Assembly (NCBI GenBank): GCA_001829155.1
Contig: MIAO01000001.1
Coordinates: forward strand, 1 to 42,659
From: Spirochaetes bacterium GWB1_36_13
GTDB lineage: Bacteria; Spirochaetota; GWB1-36-13
Reading direction: 5' to 3'
DNA length: 42,659 nt
Made by a program: the position numbers and the translations under genes. How positions within the stretch are numbered: the stretch's first letter is position 1; the number at the start of each line of letters is the position of its first letter. Below the pieces are notes generated by a model that was not told the origin of the DNA, searched no databases, and worked only from the letters and a program-made list of their open reading frames with translations. This document shows positions 34,831 to 42,258 of the stretch, piece after piece.

Positions 34831-35034
34831 TTATTTAATCGACAATCCAAAATCTTTTGCAGCCTGAAGCAGCTTAGTAATTATCATTGGATCGTCTTGT
34901 GATTGAATATCATATTTATGTGGGTTTATTCCCATCATAATTAATTTTGCCCGTGTCAGCCTTGCAATTGTTTCATCGCCCATGGACTTTTCTTTAATAA
35001 TCAAATCAATGGTTTGTTTGATTTTCCCTGCCAT
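34831..35034 (-). CDS. Small hypothetical protein upstream of the FIST gene
   Basis: 67 residues, soluble and largely helical by appearance, with a basic first half and no Cys. CGAGGAT is a good ribosome-binding site, and a promoter-like pair lies about 30 bp further up. It is followed after 17 nt by the FIST gene on the same strand, so both probably share a transcript. I do not recognise the family. Composition and coding context support a real gene. Confidence 0.6.
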   Translation of the reverse strand: MAGKIKQTIDLIIKEKSMGDETIARLTRAKLIMMGINPHKYDIQSQDDPMIITKLLQAAKDFGLSIK

Positions 35035-35064
35035 ACATCTATCCTCGTTTTTTTTATAAATACA

Positions 35065-35092
35065 AATATAGTTAAAAAAGTTATCGTATCAA
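35065..35092 (-). promoter_or_regulatory. Candidate promoter for the 67-residue gene and the FIST gene
   Basis: Read on the - strand, TTGATA (35092-35087) and TATATT (35070-35065) are spaced by 16 bp, in the 69-bp gap after the IspF-RNase HI gene. Confidence 0.35.
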
Positions 35093-35103
35093 ATTATTTC
35101 AGT

Positions 35104-36123
35104 TTAAACCAATTCACTTTTAAAAAGTTCTTCTTCTTGAATGGGTTTTAAAAACTTTTCAGCTTCCTTTCTAGCAATTTCATCACATTTTTCATTTTCC
35201 GGGTGTCCGTTATGTCCTTTCAGCCAGTGATAGTTAATCTGAAACAAATGGTCAAGATTAGAAAGGATTTCCCATAAATCCCGGTTTAAAACAGGCTTTC
35301 CCTGTGAGTTGATCCATCCGTTTTTTTTCCACTTTTTAACCCACTCGCTGATGCCTTTTTTTACATATTGACTGTCTGTATAAAGTTGAATCGGCTGAGC
35401 AATATTTTTTTGTTGAAGGTATTCAAGAGCTTGAATCACCGCTTTTATTTCCATACGGTTGTTTGTAGTTTGTTTTTCTCCTCCGGAAAGCAGGATTTCT
35501 TGATTGGAAAAGCCATTAATCACTACGCCCCAGCCCCCAGGACCAGGGTTTCCAAGGCACGCTCCGTCAGTATAAACAGTGATTTCTTCTGCGTCGGGTA
35601 TTTCTTTTTCAACAAAAAGTTTTTTTTTGGATAAAGTTTCTTTTTCTTTTTGAATGATTAAAACAACGGCACTGCATCCAAACCCTTCTTCTCTTCCGAT
35701 AAAGCCCATTTTTTCAGTAGTCGTTGCTTTTAATCCAATTTTATTTTTAGGAATATTGAGGATAAAAGAAAGGCTTTCCTTTATTTTATCACGAAAAGAA
35801 GCAATTTTGGGTTTTTCTGATAAAAAAGTGATATCGATATTGTTAATTTCAAACTGGTTTTTTTTAAGCATATCTAAAACTTTTTCCATCAATTGAATAC
35901 TTGAAATATTTTCATATTGAGAATCGTTGTCCGGAAAAAGACATCCGATGTCGTCCAAGCCCATGGCTCCTAAAAAAGCATCCATAAGGGCATGAAGAAT
36001 AATATCTCCGTCGGAATGAGCGATTATTTTTTTTTCAAAAGGAATGAAGATTCCCCCTAAAACCAAATCCCTTCCTTCTTTGCCGAATCTATGAAAATCG
36101 ATTCCTTGTCCAATTCTTAGCAT
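35104..36123 (-). CDS. ispF/rnhA: Fusion of IspF (MECDP synthase) and ribonuclease HI
   Basis: A 339-residue protein joining two unrelated enzymes. Residues 1-158 are 2-C-methyl-D-erythritol 2,4-cyclodiphosphate synthase of the MEP isoprenoid pathway: DFHRF (Asp9, His11), HSDGD (36-40), the third zinc ligand His44, and LKATTTEKMGFIGREEG. After a charged linker (159-180), residues 181-325 are RNase HI: YTDGACLGNPGPGG (Asp186), NNRMEI (Glu225), YTDSQYV (Asp250), KGHNGHPENE and Asp314, so the full D-E-D-D set is kept. Both halves look catalytically intact, with no stop or start signal between them. It overlaps the upstream hydrolase gene by 7 nt. AAGGG lies before the ATG. Confidence 0.93.
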   Translation of the reverse strand: MLRIGQGIDFHRFGKEGRDLVLGGIFIPFEKKIIAHSDGDIILHALMDAFLGAMGLDDIGCLFPDNDSQYENISSIQLMEKVLDMLKKNQFEINNIDITFLSEKPKIASFRDKIKESLSFILNIPKNKIGLKATTTEKMGFIGREEGFGCSAVVLIIQKEKETLSKKKLFVEKEIPDAEEITVYTDGACLGNPGPGGWGVVINGFSNQEILLSGGEKQTTNNRMEIKAVIQALEYLQQKNIAQPIQLYTDSQYVKKGISEWVKKWKKNGWINSQGKPVLNRDLWEILSNLDHLFQINYHWLKGHNGHPENEKCDEIARKEAEKFLKPIQEEELFKSELV

Positions 36124-37025
36124 GTTTTCCCTTTTTTAAAGATTTTAGTAATCAAATTTTTAAATTTATTTTGTTTTGAAAAAAAAGTTTTTTCTTCAGC
36201 AGATAAAATTGAATTTAAAAATTGTTCGAGATAGAGATTAAATTCTTCGGGCTTTTCAAGTTGAGGGACATGTCCGCAGTTTTGAATTAATTTCAAAGAG
36301 GAACCAGGAATAGCCTCTAAAAATTTTTCAGAATAAAAAGAAGGGATAAGACGGTCATTTTTTCCCCAGATAATCATAACAGGAACCTGGATTTCGCTTA
36401 ACAGATCTTTAAGACCTGCATTCATCATAGCTTTGGTAGATTGGTTGAGCGCATAACAGTATCCGTGATAGTGTTCTTCTTTTGACATTTCTTTCTGTTC
36501 TTCAATAAAGGTTTGAGCGTTAGGATGTTTAGGATTATTAAATATATTGAAAGAAAAAATATCAATCATATATTTTAAAATCTGTGCAATATTATTTTTT
36601 TCAAAGGTAAAATGGATTAAGACTTCCTGAAAAAGATTCATTTCATTCAGTCCTGAGCTGTCAACCAGAATAAGAGCTTTCAGCCGAGATTTGTATTTTG
36701 CCGCAAAATAAGAACTGATTTGACCTCCCATAGAATTGCCAACTAAAATAGGGGGACATTTTAATTTTAAAAAATGGAGAAACTCTTTGACTATTTTTGC
36801 ATAATGACTAATCGTATATTCAAAATCTTCATGTTTCGAGCTTTTACCATAACCAGGAAGGTCAATTCCAATTACCTGAAAGCCTTTTTTTAAAAAATAA
36901 AGATAGGACTCATTCCAGTTATTGAGACTTCCTCCCAGTCCGTGAATAAAAAGAAGCGGATATCCTTCCCCCTCAATATAGTAATAGATTTCGGTATTTT
37001 CTTCCGTCTGAAAACGGCCTGTCAT
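36117..37025 (-). CDS. Alpha/beta-hydrolase fold protein
   Basis: A 302-residue soluble alpha/beta hydrolase. HGLGGS (29-34) forms the oxyanion region, GNSMGG (96-101) is the nucleophile elbow with Ser98, GKNDRLIP gives Asp224, and NCGHVPQLEKP gives His252. The pattern is that of the C-C hydrolase/esterase group; the substrate is not predictable. The last 30 residues are Lys/Phe-rich and unusual. It begins at ATG behind GAGGGCGGG and overlaps the IspF-RNase HI start, so the two are coupled. The 78-bp gap upstream (37026-37103) is AT-rich and could hold a promoter; I see no strong one. Confidence 0.85.
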   Translation of the reverse strand: MTGRFQTEENTEIYYYIEGEGYPLLFIHGLGGSLNNWNESYLYFLKKGFQVIGIDLPGYGKSSKHEDFEYTISHYAKIVKEFLHFLKLKCPPILVGNSMGGQISSYFAAKYKSRLKALILVDSSGLNEMNLFQEVLIHFTFEKNNIAQILKYMIDIFSFNIFNNPKHPNAQTFIEEQKEMSKEEHYHGYCYALNQSTKAMMNAGLKDLLSEIQVPVMIIWGKNDRLIPSFYSEKFLEAIPGSSLKLIQNCGHVPQLEKPEEFNLYLEQFLNSILSAEEKTFFSKQNKFKNLITKIFKKGKTC

Positions 37026-37103
37026 TTTCCCGCCCTCTTTTTAAAATTCTTGAATATAAAATTAACAAAGATTTTTCAGATTAATAATTTATTTGATTTT
37101 TTT

Positions 37104-37916
37104 TTAAAGTTCATCCACTTCTTCATAAATTTCTTTGATTTTTTCATTTAATATATTTTTTCTCTCTTGGAGAAGGAGCTGTTTTAAATGAACGGTGCGA
37201 TTGAGTTTATCTTCGACTTCTTGAAATAAGAAAGCAATAATCTCGTATATTTTTTCGTCAATAGAGTTTTCGATATCCTGATATAAATTTCGACTCAGCA
37301 ATAGAAAATGAATTTTTTCACGAACTAAATCAATATCAATAAAATAATTTCCTTTTTCTGTCCTGAAATGATTTTTTTTCTGATTCAGGGAGACATTAAA
37401 TAGTTTTTTATAGTTTTCCTGAAAACGACTGATCTCATATTTCTTTAAAAAAACAGTATATTCAATTGTATAAAGCTTGTTATTAAAAAATTTCAGTTTT
37501 AAATTTTTGAGTTTAGAATTGATTCTGCTGGGGTTTTTGACCTCAAGACTAAAAATATCTTTAAAAACAGTATAATACACACCATCTTCATAATAGAAAT
37601 CATAGCTTTTTTTTTGAAGAGTAATGTTTTTAAAATCAATAAAGAAAACTTGATCTAAATAAATTCTTTGATTTTTCTCATCCATATTCCAATGATAGTC
37701 ATTTGCTACTGGCTTTAAATATTCAAATAAAGGAAGATCCATTTTAAAATCTTTTTTTACTTCTGAAAATTCAGTCTGGTATTTCAAAAGAATTTTTTTA
37801 ACATCCTCAATATCTTGAGTTAAGTAAAAATCTTTAAAATAAGGTTCTAATTCTTGTTTTTCTGCAAAAAGATTAATTGTCGAGGTAAAGAGCAAAATCA
37901 TAAAGAGCAAACGCAT
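37104..37916 (-). CDS. Putative exported protein of unknown function
   Basis: 270 residues from ATG 37916, which GGGGA precedes. The longer frame from 37943 would put nine extra residues before a good signal peptide: MRLLFMILLF then a Leu-Phe-Ala cleavage site near residue 18. The mature part is rich in Lys, Phe, Tyr and Asp, with two long charged helical stretches at the end, and matches no family I know. The gene starts inside the end of the upstream lipoprotein gene (44-nt overlap), so the two are probably expressed together in the cell envelope. Confidence 0.6.
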   Translation of the reverse strand: MRLLFMILLFTSTINLFAEKQELEPYFKDFYLTQDIEDVKKILLKYQTEFSEVKKDFKMDLPLFEYLKPVANDYHWNMDEKNQRIYLDQVFFIDFKNITLQKKSYDFYYEDGVYYTVFKDIFSLEVKNPSRINSKLKNLKLKFFNNKLYTIEYTVFLKKYEISRFQENYKKLFNVSLNQKKNHFRTEKGNYFIDIDLVREKIHFLLLSRNLYQDIENSIDEKIYEIIAFLFQEVEDKLNRTVHLKQLLLQERKNILNEKIKEIYEEVDEL

Positions 37917-38889
37917 CCTGGGTCCCCATATAAAAATCTTCAAATTCCAGCCTGACGGAAACAGCTTTAACCGGTTTTAAAAAAACCAGCATTTTCTCTT
38001 CAATAGTATCGGGCAGTTCTAAAGAATAGTTAATATAGTTATAATTTGCTTTTGATGTTCCAAGGCTGCCGTCATAATCTGCTGAAAAAGAAATTTTAAT
38101 CTTTTTTGCCCTGTGATATTGATAATAGTTGTTTTTTTGATCTAAGTTTCCTGTGTTAAAATAAATGCCAATAATTTTTGAAGCGTTTTTCAAATCCTTG
38201 CCGTAAGAATCTTTGATAAAAAATTCAAACTCTGTACCCCAATAGTCTTCCGTAATCCAGCAGCTGGAAGGGTCCATATCAAAAAGATAATCAGTCATCG
38301 TTTGATTGACACTGTTTTTTATTCCATATTTTTCTTTCATCCAGTTCCGGTAGGGTCTTTTTTCTTCTTTTTGCACTTCTTCATCACTCATTTTAGAAAT
38401 TTTGTTCATTAAAAAAACAAGGTTATAATTTTTTTTTGCGTCTTTAAAAGAATTTTTAAAGCTTTCAAGTTCATAAAAACTTAAAAAACGATGAGGAAGG
38501 TCAAAGCTGTTTTTTGTTTTTCTAAAATAATAAGGCTTATGATAAAATTTATTGAAAATCATTTTAAGTGAATCGTTCTTGAGTTCAAACCAAAGAACAA
38601 AGTCTTTAAGACCTTCATATTTAACTCTGTATTCTTGTTTTTGACCTATTTTTTTTATGACGCAGCTGACCCTGATTTTGTTTTCTTCCGGGTTTTCATA
38701 TTCTTTAATCTCAGCTTCAAAAACAAGCTTTTTTTTCTCAGTTAATTTTAATTCCTTTTTTTCAAGATTAATATAAAGTTCTATATCATCTCCCGATAAA
38801 TACCAAAATTCATTTAAAATCAGTTTTTTACAACTGATAACTCCGTTTAATAAAAAAATCAGAACAAAGACTTTAAAAACCTGTTTCAT
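37873..38889 (-). CDS. Putative lipoprotein with probable discoidin-like (NADase-type) glycan-binding domain
   Basis: 338 residues from ATG 38889, with GAGG 9 nt upstream. The signal is MKQVFKVFVLIFLLNG followed by the lipobox VISC (Cys20). The first half is charged and unrecognised. Residues from about 205 (FDMDPSSCWIT) to the end have the pattern of the galactose-binding-like fold called NADase-type glycan-binding domain in Leptospira proteins: D-x-D-P-S-S-x-W, IIGIYFNTGN, RAKKIKISF and the closing ALYDFALYL. The assignment rests on pattern memory, not a search. The start lies inside the end of the upstream GlmU-like gene. It probably binds sugars at the surface. Confidence 0.6.
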   Translation of the reverse strand: MKQVFKVFVLIFLLNGVISCKKLILNEFWYLSGDDIELYINLEKKELKLTEKKKLVFEAEIKEYENPEENKIRVSCVIKKIGQKQEYRVKYEGLKDFVLWFELKNDSLKMIFNKFYHKPYYFRKTKNSFDLPHRFLSFYELESFKNSFKDAKKNYNLVFLMNKISKMSDEEVQKEEKRPYRNWMKEKYGIKNSVNQTMTDYLFDMDPSSCWITEDYWGTEFEFFIKDSYGKDLKNASKIIGIYFNTGNLDQKNNYYQYHRAKKIKISFSADYDGSLGTSKANYNYINYSLELPDTIEEKMLVFLKPVKAVSVRLEFEDFYMGTQDAFALYDFALYLDN

Positions 38890-40027
38890 TCTTTTCAACC
38901 TCAATATTGTCATAAATTTGTTTTAATCTTAGAATCATTTCATGACTCAATTCTTTTTTTCTTCTTTTTAAAATTTTTTTTGTATTTTCTAAAAAATCGT
39001 TCCAAACATATTTTTTAAAATCAATCCCATTGCCCCAGCTGAAAGATGGCACAAATTTTGGAAAAAGCCCCTGGTTTGAAAAAAGATTACAGCCTGTGCC
39101 GAAAATGCTGCCGCTGTTCATAAGAGACCCAATTCCGAATTTAGAATGGTCACCTGAAAAAATACCTATTTTAATTTCTCCTGAATCAATCCATTCTCCG
39201 TTTAAAAAGACTTGAATGTTGGAATAATTATTTTTAAGATCGCTGTTGGTGGACATTGCTCCAAAATTGACAAAGCTTCCTATCAGGCTGTGTCCTATAA
39301 AACCGTCATGGTGTTTGTTGACATATTCAAGAAAAATAGAGTCAGCCACTTCCCCGGATATTTTACAGCCTTCAAAAAAACTGTTATTGGGGCGTATTTT
39401 CGCCGCATCAATCAAAACTTTTTTCCCAATATAGCAAGGTCCCTGAATCAAAGATGGAGGGATAATTTCGGCGTCGCTGTCAATAAAAATCTCTCCCTCG
39501 CGGGTATCAAAAACGGATCCCGGCCATACTTTTGCCTGAGGGTGAATGGCTATTTTATTTTTATCCCCAATAACAATATTTTGAGAAAAATTGTGATCAC
39601 TTTGTTTTTGATTTTTTAAATCTTTTAATAAAAACTGATTTTGATATCGGATATAATCAAAAATATATTTTAAATAAATTCCTTGAATTTGTTTGTTTTT
39701 CTTTTTAAGAAGAATCTTTGCTAATTGGTTTTTGTCTGTAAAATCTCTTTGAGAAAGTCCTTCCTCAAAAAAAACAACAGGCACATCTCCTATAAACCAA
39801 GCTTCTTCTTTCTCAGGAAGAAGATTTGTTTCCCAAATATAAGATCCGTTTAAAAACCAGCCGGATTGAGGTTCGGTATGAAAACGCGAGACAAAAGACA
39901 CCGGATGAGAAAATAAAAGCTCTACGCGTTCTAAAATAGAAAATCGTCCAATCGGGATTTCCCAAACTGGACGAGTCAGGCTTAAAGGGTTTTTAAAAGA
40001 ATGAAAAAAATCCTCAAATAAAACAAT
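38873..40027 (-). CDS. Alternative GlmU-like sugar nucleotidyltransferase/acetyltransferase; apparent ATT start
   Basis: The first standard start in this frame is GTG at 39901, but the family's N-terminus is encoded upstream of it: VLFED, then LSLTRPVWEI and FSILERVELLF, which match the L-T-R-P-x-x-x-x-x-G region of the Bacteroidetes/Leptospira-type GlmU. The frame is open back to a TGA at 40040-40042 and contains no ATG, GTG or TTG before 39901. I therefore place the start at ATT 40027, 5 nt after the TPR-gene stop, giving about 384 residues (usual size). From about residue 165 a left-handed beta-helix carries KHHDGFIGHSLIG and FGAMSTNSDLKNNY, the acetyltransferase signature. Expected role: UDP-GlcNAc or a related NDP-sugar. 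Confidence 0.7.
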   Translation of the reverse strand: MVLFEDFFHSFKNPLSLTRPVWEIPIGRFSILERVELLFSHPVSFVSRFHTEPQSGWFLNGSYIWETNLLPEKEEAWFIGDVPVVFFEEGLSQRDFTDKNQLAKILLKKKNKQIQGIYLKYIFDYIRYQNQFLLKDLKNQKQSDHNFSQNIVIGDKNKIAIHPQAKVWPGSVFDTREGEIFIDSDAEIIPPSLIQGPCYIGKKVLIDAAKIRPNNSFFEGCKISGEVADSIFLEYVNKHHDGFIGHSLIGSFVNFGAMSTNSDLKNNYSNIQVFLNGEWIDSGEIKIGIFSGDHSKFGIGSLMNSGSIFGTGCNLFSNQGLFPKFVPSFSWGNGIDFKKYVWNDFLENTKKILKRRKKELSHEMILRLKQIYDNIEVEKNETGF

Positions 40028-40032
40028 TGAGC

Positions 40033-40443
40033 TTACTTTTCAAGCTCCTTCAGTTTTTCTTCTATTGTTAGGGCAAAGTTGTTTTTTTGTTCTTTGAGAT
40101 ACTGATAAGATCTTTTATAATATTCTTTTGCTTTTTCAAATTCTTCTTTAGTCTGATAAATTTGACCCATAAAAAATTCTGAAAAAGACTGCCGAAGCTG
40201 ATCTTGGGTTTCTTTAAAAATGTCGATCGAATTTTGAACCAGATTAATCGCTTTATCGTAATTGTTCTGATTCATTGCTTCAATGCCAATAAAAAGAGCA
40301 TTAAAAGCTTTTTCTTTCTTCTCAATTAAATCTTTGTTGTCTGTATTGTAAATCACAGCTTTGAGATAATTAAACATATCATTTTTATACACATTTGAAA
40401 CCATGCTTTCAACTTTTGAAAGCCAATCCATATTACTGCTCAT
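40033..40443 (-). CDS. TPR-like helical protein
   Basis: A 136-residue soluble protein. The region from about 45 to 120 reads as two or three tetratricopeptide helical pairs (AIEAMNQNNYDKAINLVQ-type and FFMGQIYQTKEEFEKAKEYY-type, the latter with the A-x-x-Y-Y ending). TPRs mediate protein binding, so this may be a small scaffold. A strong AAAGGGGAG ribosome-binding site precedes ATG 40443. It is the first gene of the - strand group and is followed after 5 nt by the GlmU-like gene, so it leads that transcript. Confidence 0.75.
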   Translation of the reverse strand: MSSNMDWLSKVESMVSNVYKNDMFNYLKAVIYNTDNKDLIEKKEKAFNALFIGIEAMNQNNYDKAINLVQNSIDIFKETQDQLRQSFSEFFMGQIYQTKEEFEKAKEYYKRSYQYLKEQKNNFALTIEEKLKELEK

Positions 40444-40483
40444 AAGTACTCCCCTTTAGTTATTAAATCAGAATTTCTAAAAT

Positions 40484-40513
40484 ATAATATCAATAAAATT
40501 TAATTTGAAACAA
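40484..40513 (-). promoter_or_regulatory. Candidate promoter for the TPR-GlmU-like transcript
   Basis: On the - strand, TTGTTT (40513-40508) and TATTAT (40489-40484) are 18 bp apart, about 40 bp before the TPR-gene start. It lies in the 180-bp divergent gap 40444-40623, which holds no gene. Confidence 0.4.
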
Positions 40514-40567
40514 AAGTTTAACTTTTTTAAAATATTTTTTACTTTCTAAAGAAACAGGCGTTAATTC

Positions 40568-40596
40568 TTGCTTAAGCTTTTAAATTTCATTATTAT
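40568..40596 (+). promoter_or_regulatory. Candidate promoter for the Uma2 triplet
   Basis: TTGCTT (40568-40573) and TATTAT (40591-40596) are separated by 17 bp, about 28 bp upstream of the first Uma2 ATG. Only GGA at 40615-40617 could serve as ribosome-binding site. Confidence 0.45.
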
Positions 40597-40623
40597 TTAT
40601 TAAAAATATTTTTTGGATAAAAA

Positions 40624-41169
40624 ATGATTGCGATCAAACAAGAATACCTTCCTCATTACACTTACAACGATTACCTTTTATGGGAAGGAAAATGGGAACT
40701 CATTTACGGAGTGCCCTATGCTATGAGTCCTGCGCCAAATAAAAAACACCAGTGGGTACAGAAAAAAATACTTTTTGAACTGGAAGAAAGGTTGAAAAAA
40801 TGTCGTTTATGCAGTGTTTTTCTTCCGATTGACTGGAAAATTGATGAAGAAACAGTGGTTCAGCCCGATCTTCTTGTTGTCTGCGGAGAGAAAAAAGAAG
40901 GACAGTATCTTGAAAAAACACCTGCAATTATCTTTGAAATCCTCTCTCCCTCTACAGCTTTCAAAGACCGGAACCTCAAGTTTGAACTTTATCAGGCGGC
41001 AGGAGTCAAGTATTACTGTTTGGTCGATCCCGAAAAGGAAAAAGTAGAAATTTACCAGTTATCAGAAAAACAGTATCAAAATAAGTTTGAAACACAAAAT
41101 GAAGATTTTTGGTTTGAGATAGAAAATTGTTCAGTTCTATTCGAGTTTAAAACTATTTGGGAGTTGTAA
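40624..41169 (+). CDS. Uma2-family endonuclease-like protein, copy 1
   Basis: A 181-residue PD-(D/E)xK-fold protein of the Uma2 (DUF820) family, first of three tandem paralogues. It opens with IKQEYLPHYTYNDYLLWEGKWEL, contains a C-x2-C pair (C60, C63), then the nuclease core: VVQPDLLVV (Asp82), IIFEILSPST (Glu105) and LKFELYQAAGVKYY (Lys119). Family members are predicted DNases of unknown role, often present in many copies. This copy keeps the core residues. Its stop overlaps the start of copy 2 (TAATG). Confidence 0.88.
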   Translation: MIAIKQEYLPHYTYNDYLLWEGKWELIYGVPYAMSPAPNKKHQWVQKKILFELEERLKKCRLCSVFLPIDWKIDEETVVQPDLLVVCGEKKEGQYLEKTPAIIFEILSPSTAFKDRNLKFELYQAAGVKYYCLVDPEKEKVEIYQLSEKQYQNKFETQNEDFWFEIENCSVLFEFKTIWEL

Positions 41170-41714
41170 TGAATGCGATCAAACAAGAATATTTACCCCA
41201 TTATACTTATGATGACTACCTTCTATGGGAGGGAAAATGGGAGCTTGTTTTCGGGGTTCCTTATGCGATGAGCCCTTCGCCTTCAAGAAAACATCAGGTC
41301 GTCAGCGGTAAAATTTATCAACTCTTTTCTCAGAAATTGATTTTATGTCCAAAATGCCAAACTCTCTTTGCCTTTGACTGGAAAATCGATGAAGATACAA
41401 TAGTTTGCCCTGATAATCTAATTGTTTGCGGAAAAGAAATCGGTGAAAAATTTCTGATCAAAACCCCAGCGCTTATTTTTGAAATTCTCTCCCCTTCGAC
41501 CGCTTTTAAAGACCGGAATTTGAAGTTTGAGCTTTATCAGGCGGCGGGAGTCAAGTATTACTGCATCGTTGATCCTGAAAAGGAAAAAATTGAAGTTTAT
41601 GAATGGATCAATCAAAAGTATGAAAAGAAATTGGAAACCAGAAACGGCAGTTTTGATTTTACTATTGAAAGCTGTCTTGTATCGTTTCAATTTCAAGCAA
41701 TCTGGGAGTCGTAA
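41169..41714 (+). CDS. Uma2-family endonuclease-like protein, copy 2
   Basis: 181 residues from ATG 41169, which shares a base with the copy 1 stop. An earlier TTG/GTG would only add four residues from the copy 1 end. Domain layout and motifs equal copy 1: C60/C63, PDNLIVC with Asp82, IFEILSPST with Glu105, and LKFELYQAAGVKYY. The stretch 41401-41561 is identical to copy 3 except at one base. Upstream of this block the copies differ much more, which points to recent gene conversion. It is probably translated with the other two from one mRNA. Confidence 0.88.
   Translation: MNAIKQEYLPHYTYDDYLLWEGKWELVFGVPYAMSPSPSRKHQVVSGKIYQLFSQKLILCPKCQTLFAFDWKIDEDTIVCPDNLIVCGKEIGEKFLIKTPALIFEILSPSTAFKDRNLKFELYQAAGVKYYCIVDPEKEKIEVYEWINQKYEKKLETRNGSFDFTIESCLVSFQFQAIWES
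41401..41561 (+). repeat. 161-bp block duplicated at 41946-42106 (Uma2 copies 2 and 3)
   Basis: Comparing base by base, 160 of 161 positions match between 41401-41561 and 41946-42106. The single difference is G at 41481 against A at 42026. Sequence on both sides is clearly more diverged, as expected from a gene-conversion tract rather than simple duplication. Confidence 0.9.
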
Positions 41715-42256
41715 TGAATGCGATCAAACAAGAATATCTGCCTCACTATACTTACAATGATTATCTTTTATGGGAGGGGAAGTGGGAGCTTATTTTCGGG
41801 GTGCCCTATGCTATGAGTCCTGCGCCTGTTATCCGTCATCAGATTATTTCTCAAAATATTGTTTTTCAATTTAAAAACTTATTGCAGCAATGTCAAAAAT
41901 GCAAAGTGCTGAGCGCTGTTGATTGGAAAATGGATGAGGAAACAGTAGTTTGCCCTGATAATCTAATTGTTTGCGGAAAAGAAATCGGTGAAAAATTTCT
42001 GATCAAAACCCCAGCGCTTATTTTTAAAATTCTCTCCCCTTCGACCGCTTTTAAAGACCGGAATTTGAAGTTTGAGCTTTATCAGGCGGCGGGAGTCAAG
42101 TATTACGGTCTCGTTGATCCTGATAAGGAGAAAGTGGAAGTTTATGAATGGATCAATCAACAGTATCAAAAAGTTTTGGAGACCAAAACCGGTATTTTTC
42201 AGTTTAAGATAGAATCATGTCAAATTGATTTTAATTTTGAATCCCTCTGGCATTAA
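41714..42256 (+). CDS. Uma2-family protein, copy 3, presumed catalytic Glu changed to Lys
   Basis: 180 residues, starting on the last base of the copy 2 stop (TAATG). It has the same layout as copies 1 and 2, with C60/C63, Asp82 and the LKFELYQAAGVKYY segment. In the motif that reads IFEILSPST in both other copies, this one reads IFKILSPST: Glu105 is Lys through one G-to-A change. That Glu is the second acidic residue expected in the PD-(D/E)xK core, so copy 3 is probably inactive as a nuclease. It might still act as a DNA-binding or dimer partner. Confidence 0.85.
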   Translation: MNAIKQEYLPHYTYNDYLLWEGKWELIFGVPYAMSPAPVIRHQIISQNIVFQFKNLLQQCQKCKVLSAVDWKMDEETVVCPDNLIVCGKEIGEKFLIKTPALIFKILSPSTAFKDRNLKFELYQAAGVKYYGLVDPDKEKVEVYEWINQQYQKVLETKTGIFQFKIESCQIDFNFESLWH

Positions 42257-42258
42257 GT

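Noticed and set aside
38873-39901. GlmU-like gene starting at GTG 39901
   Set aside because: The conserved N-terminal motifs lie upstream in the same frame, and there is no convincing ribosome-binding site before 39901.
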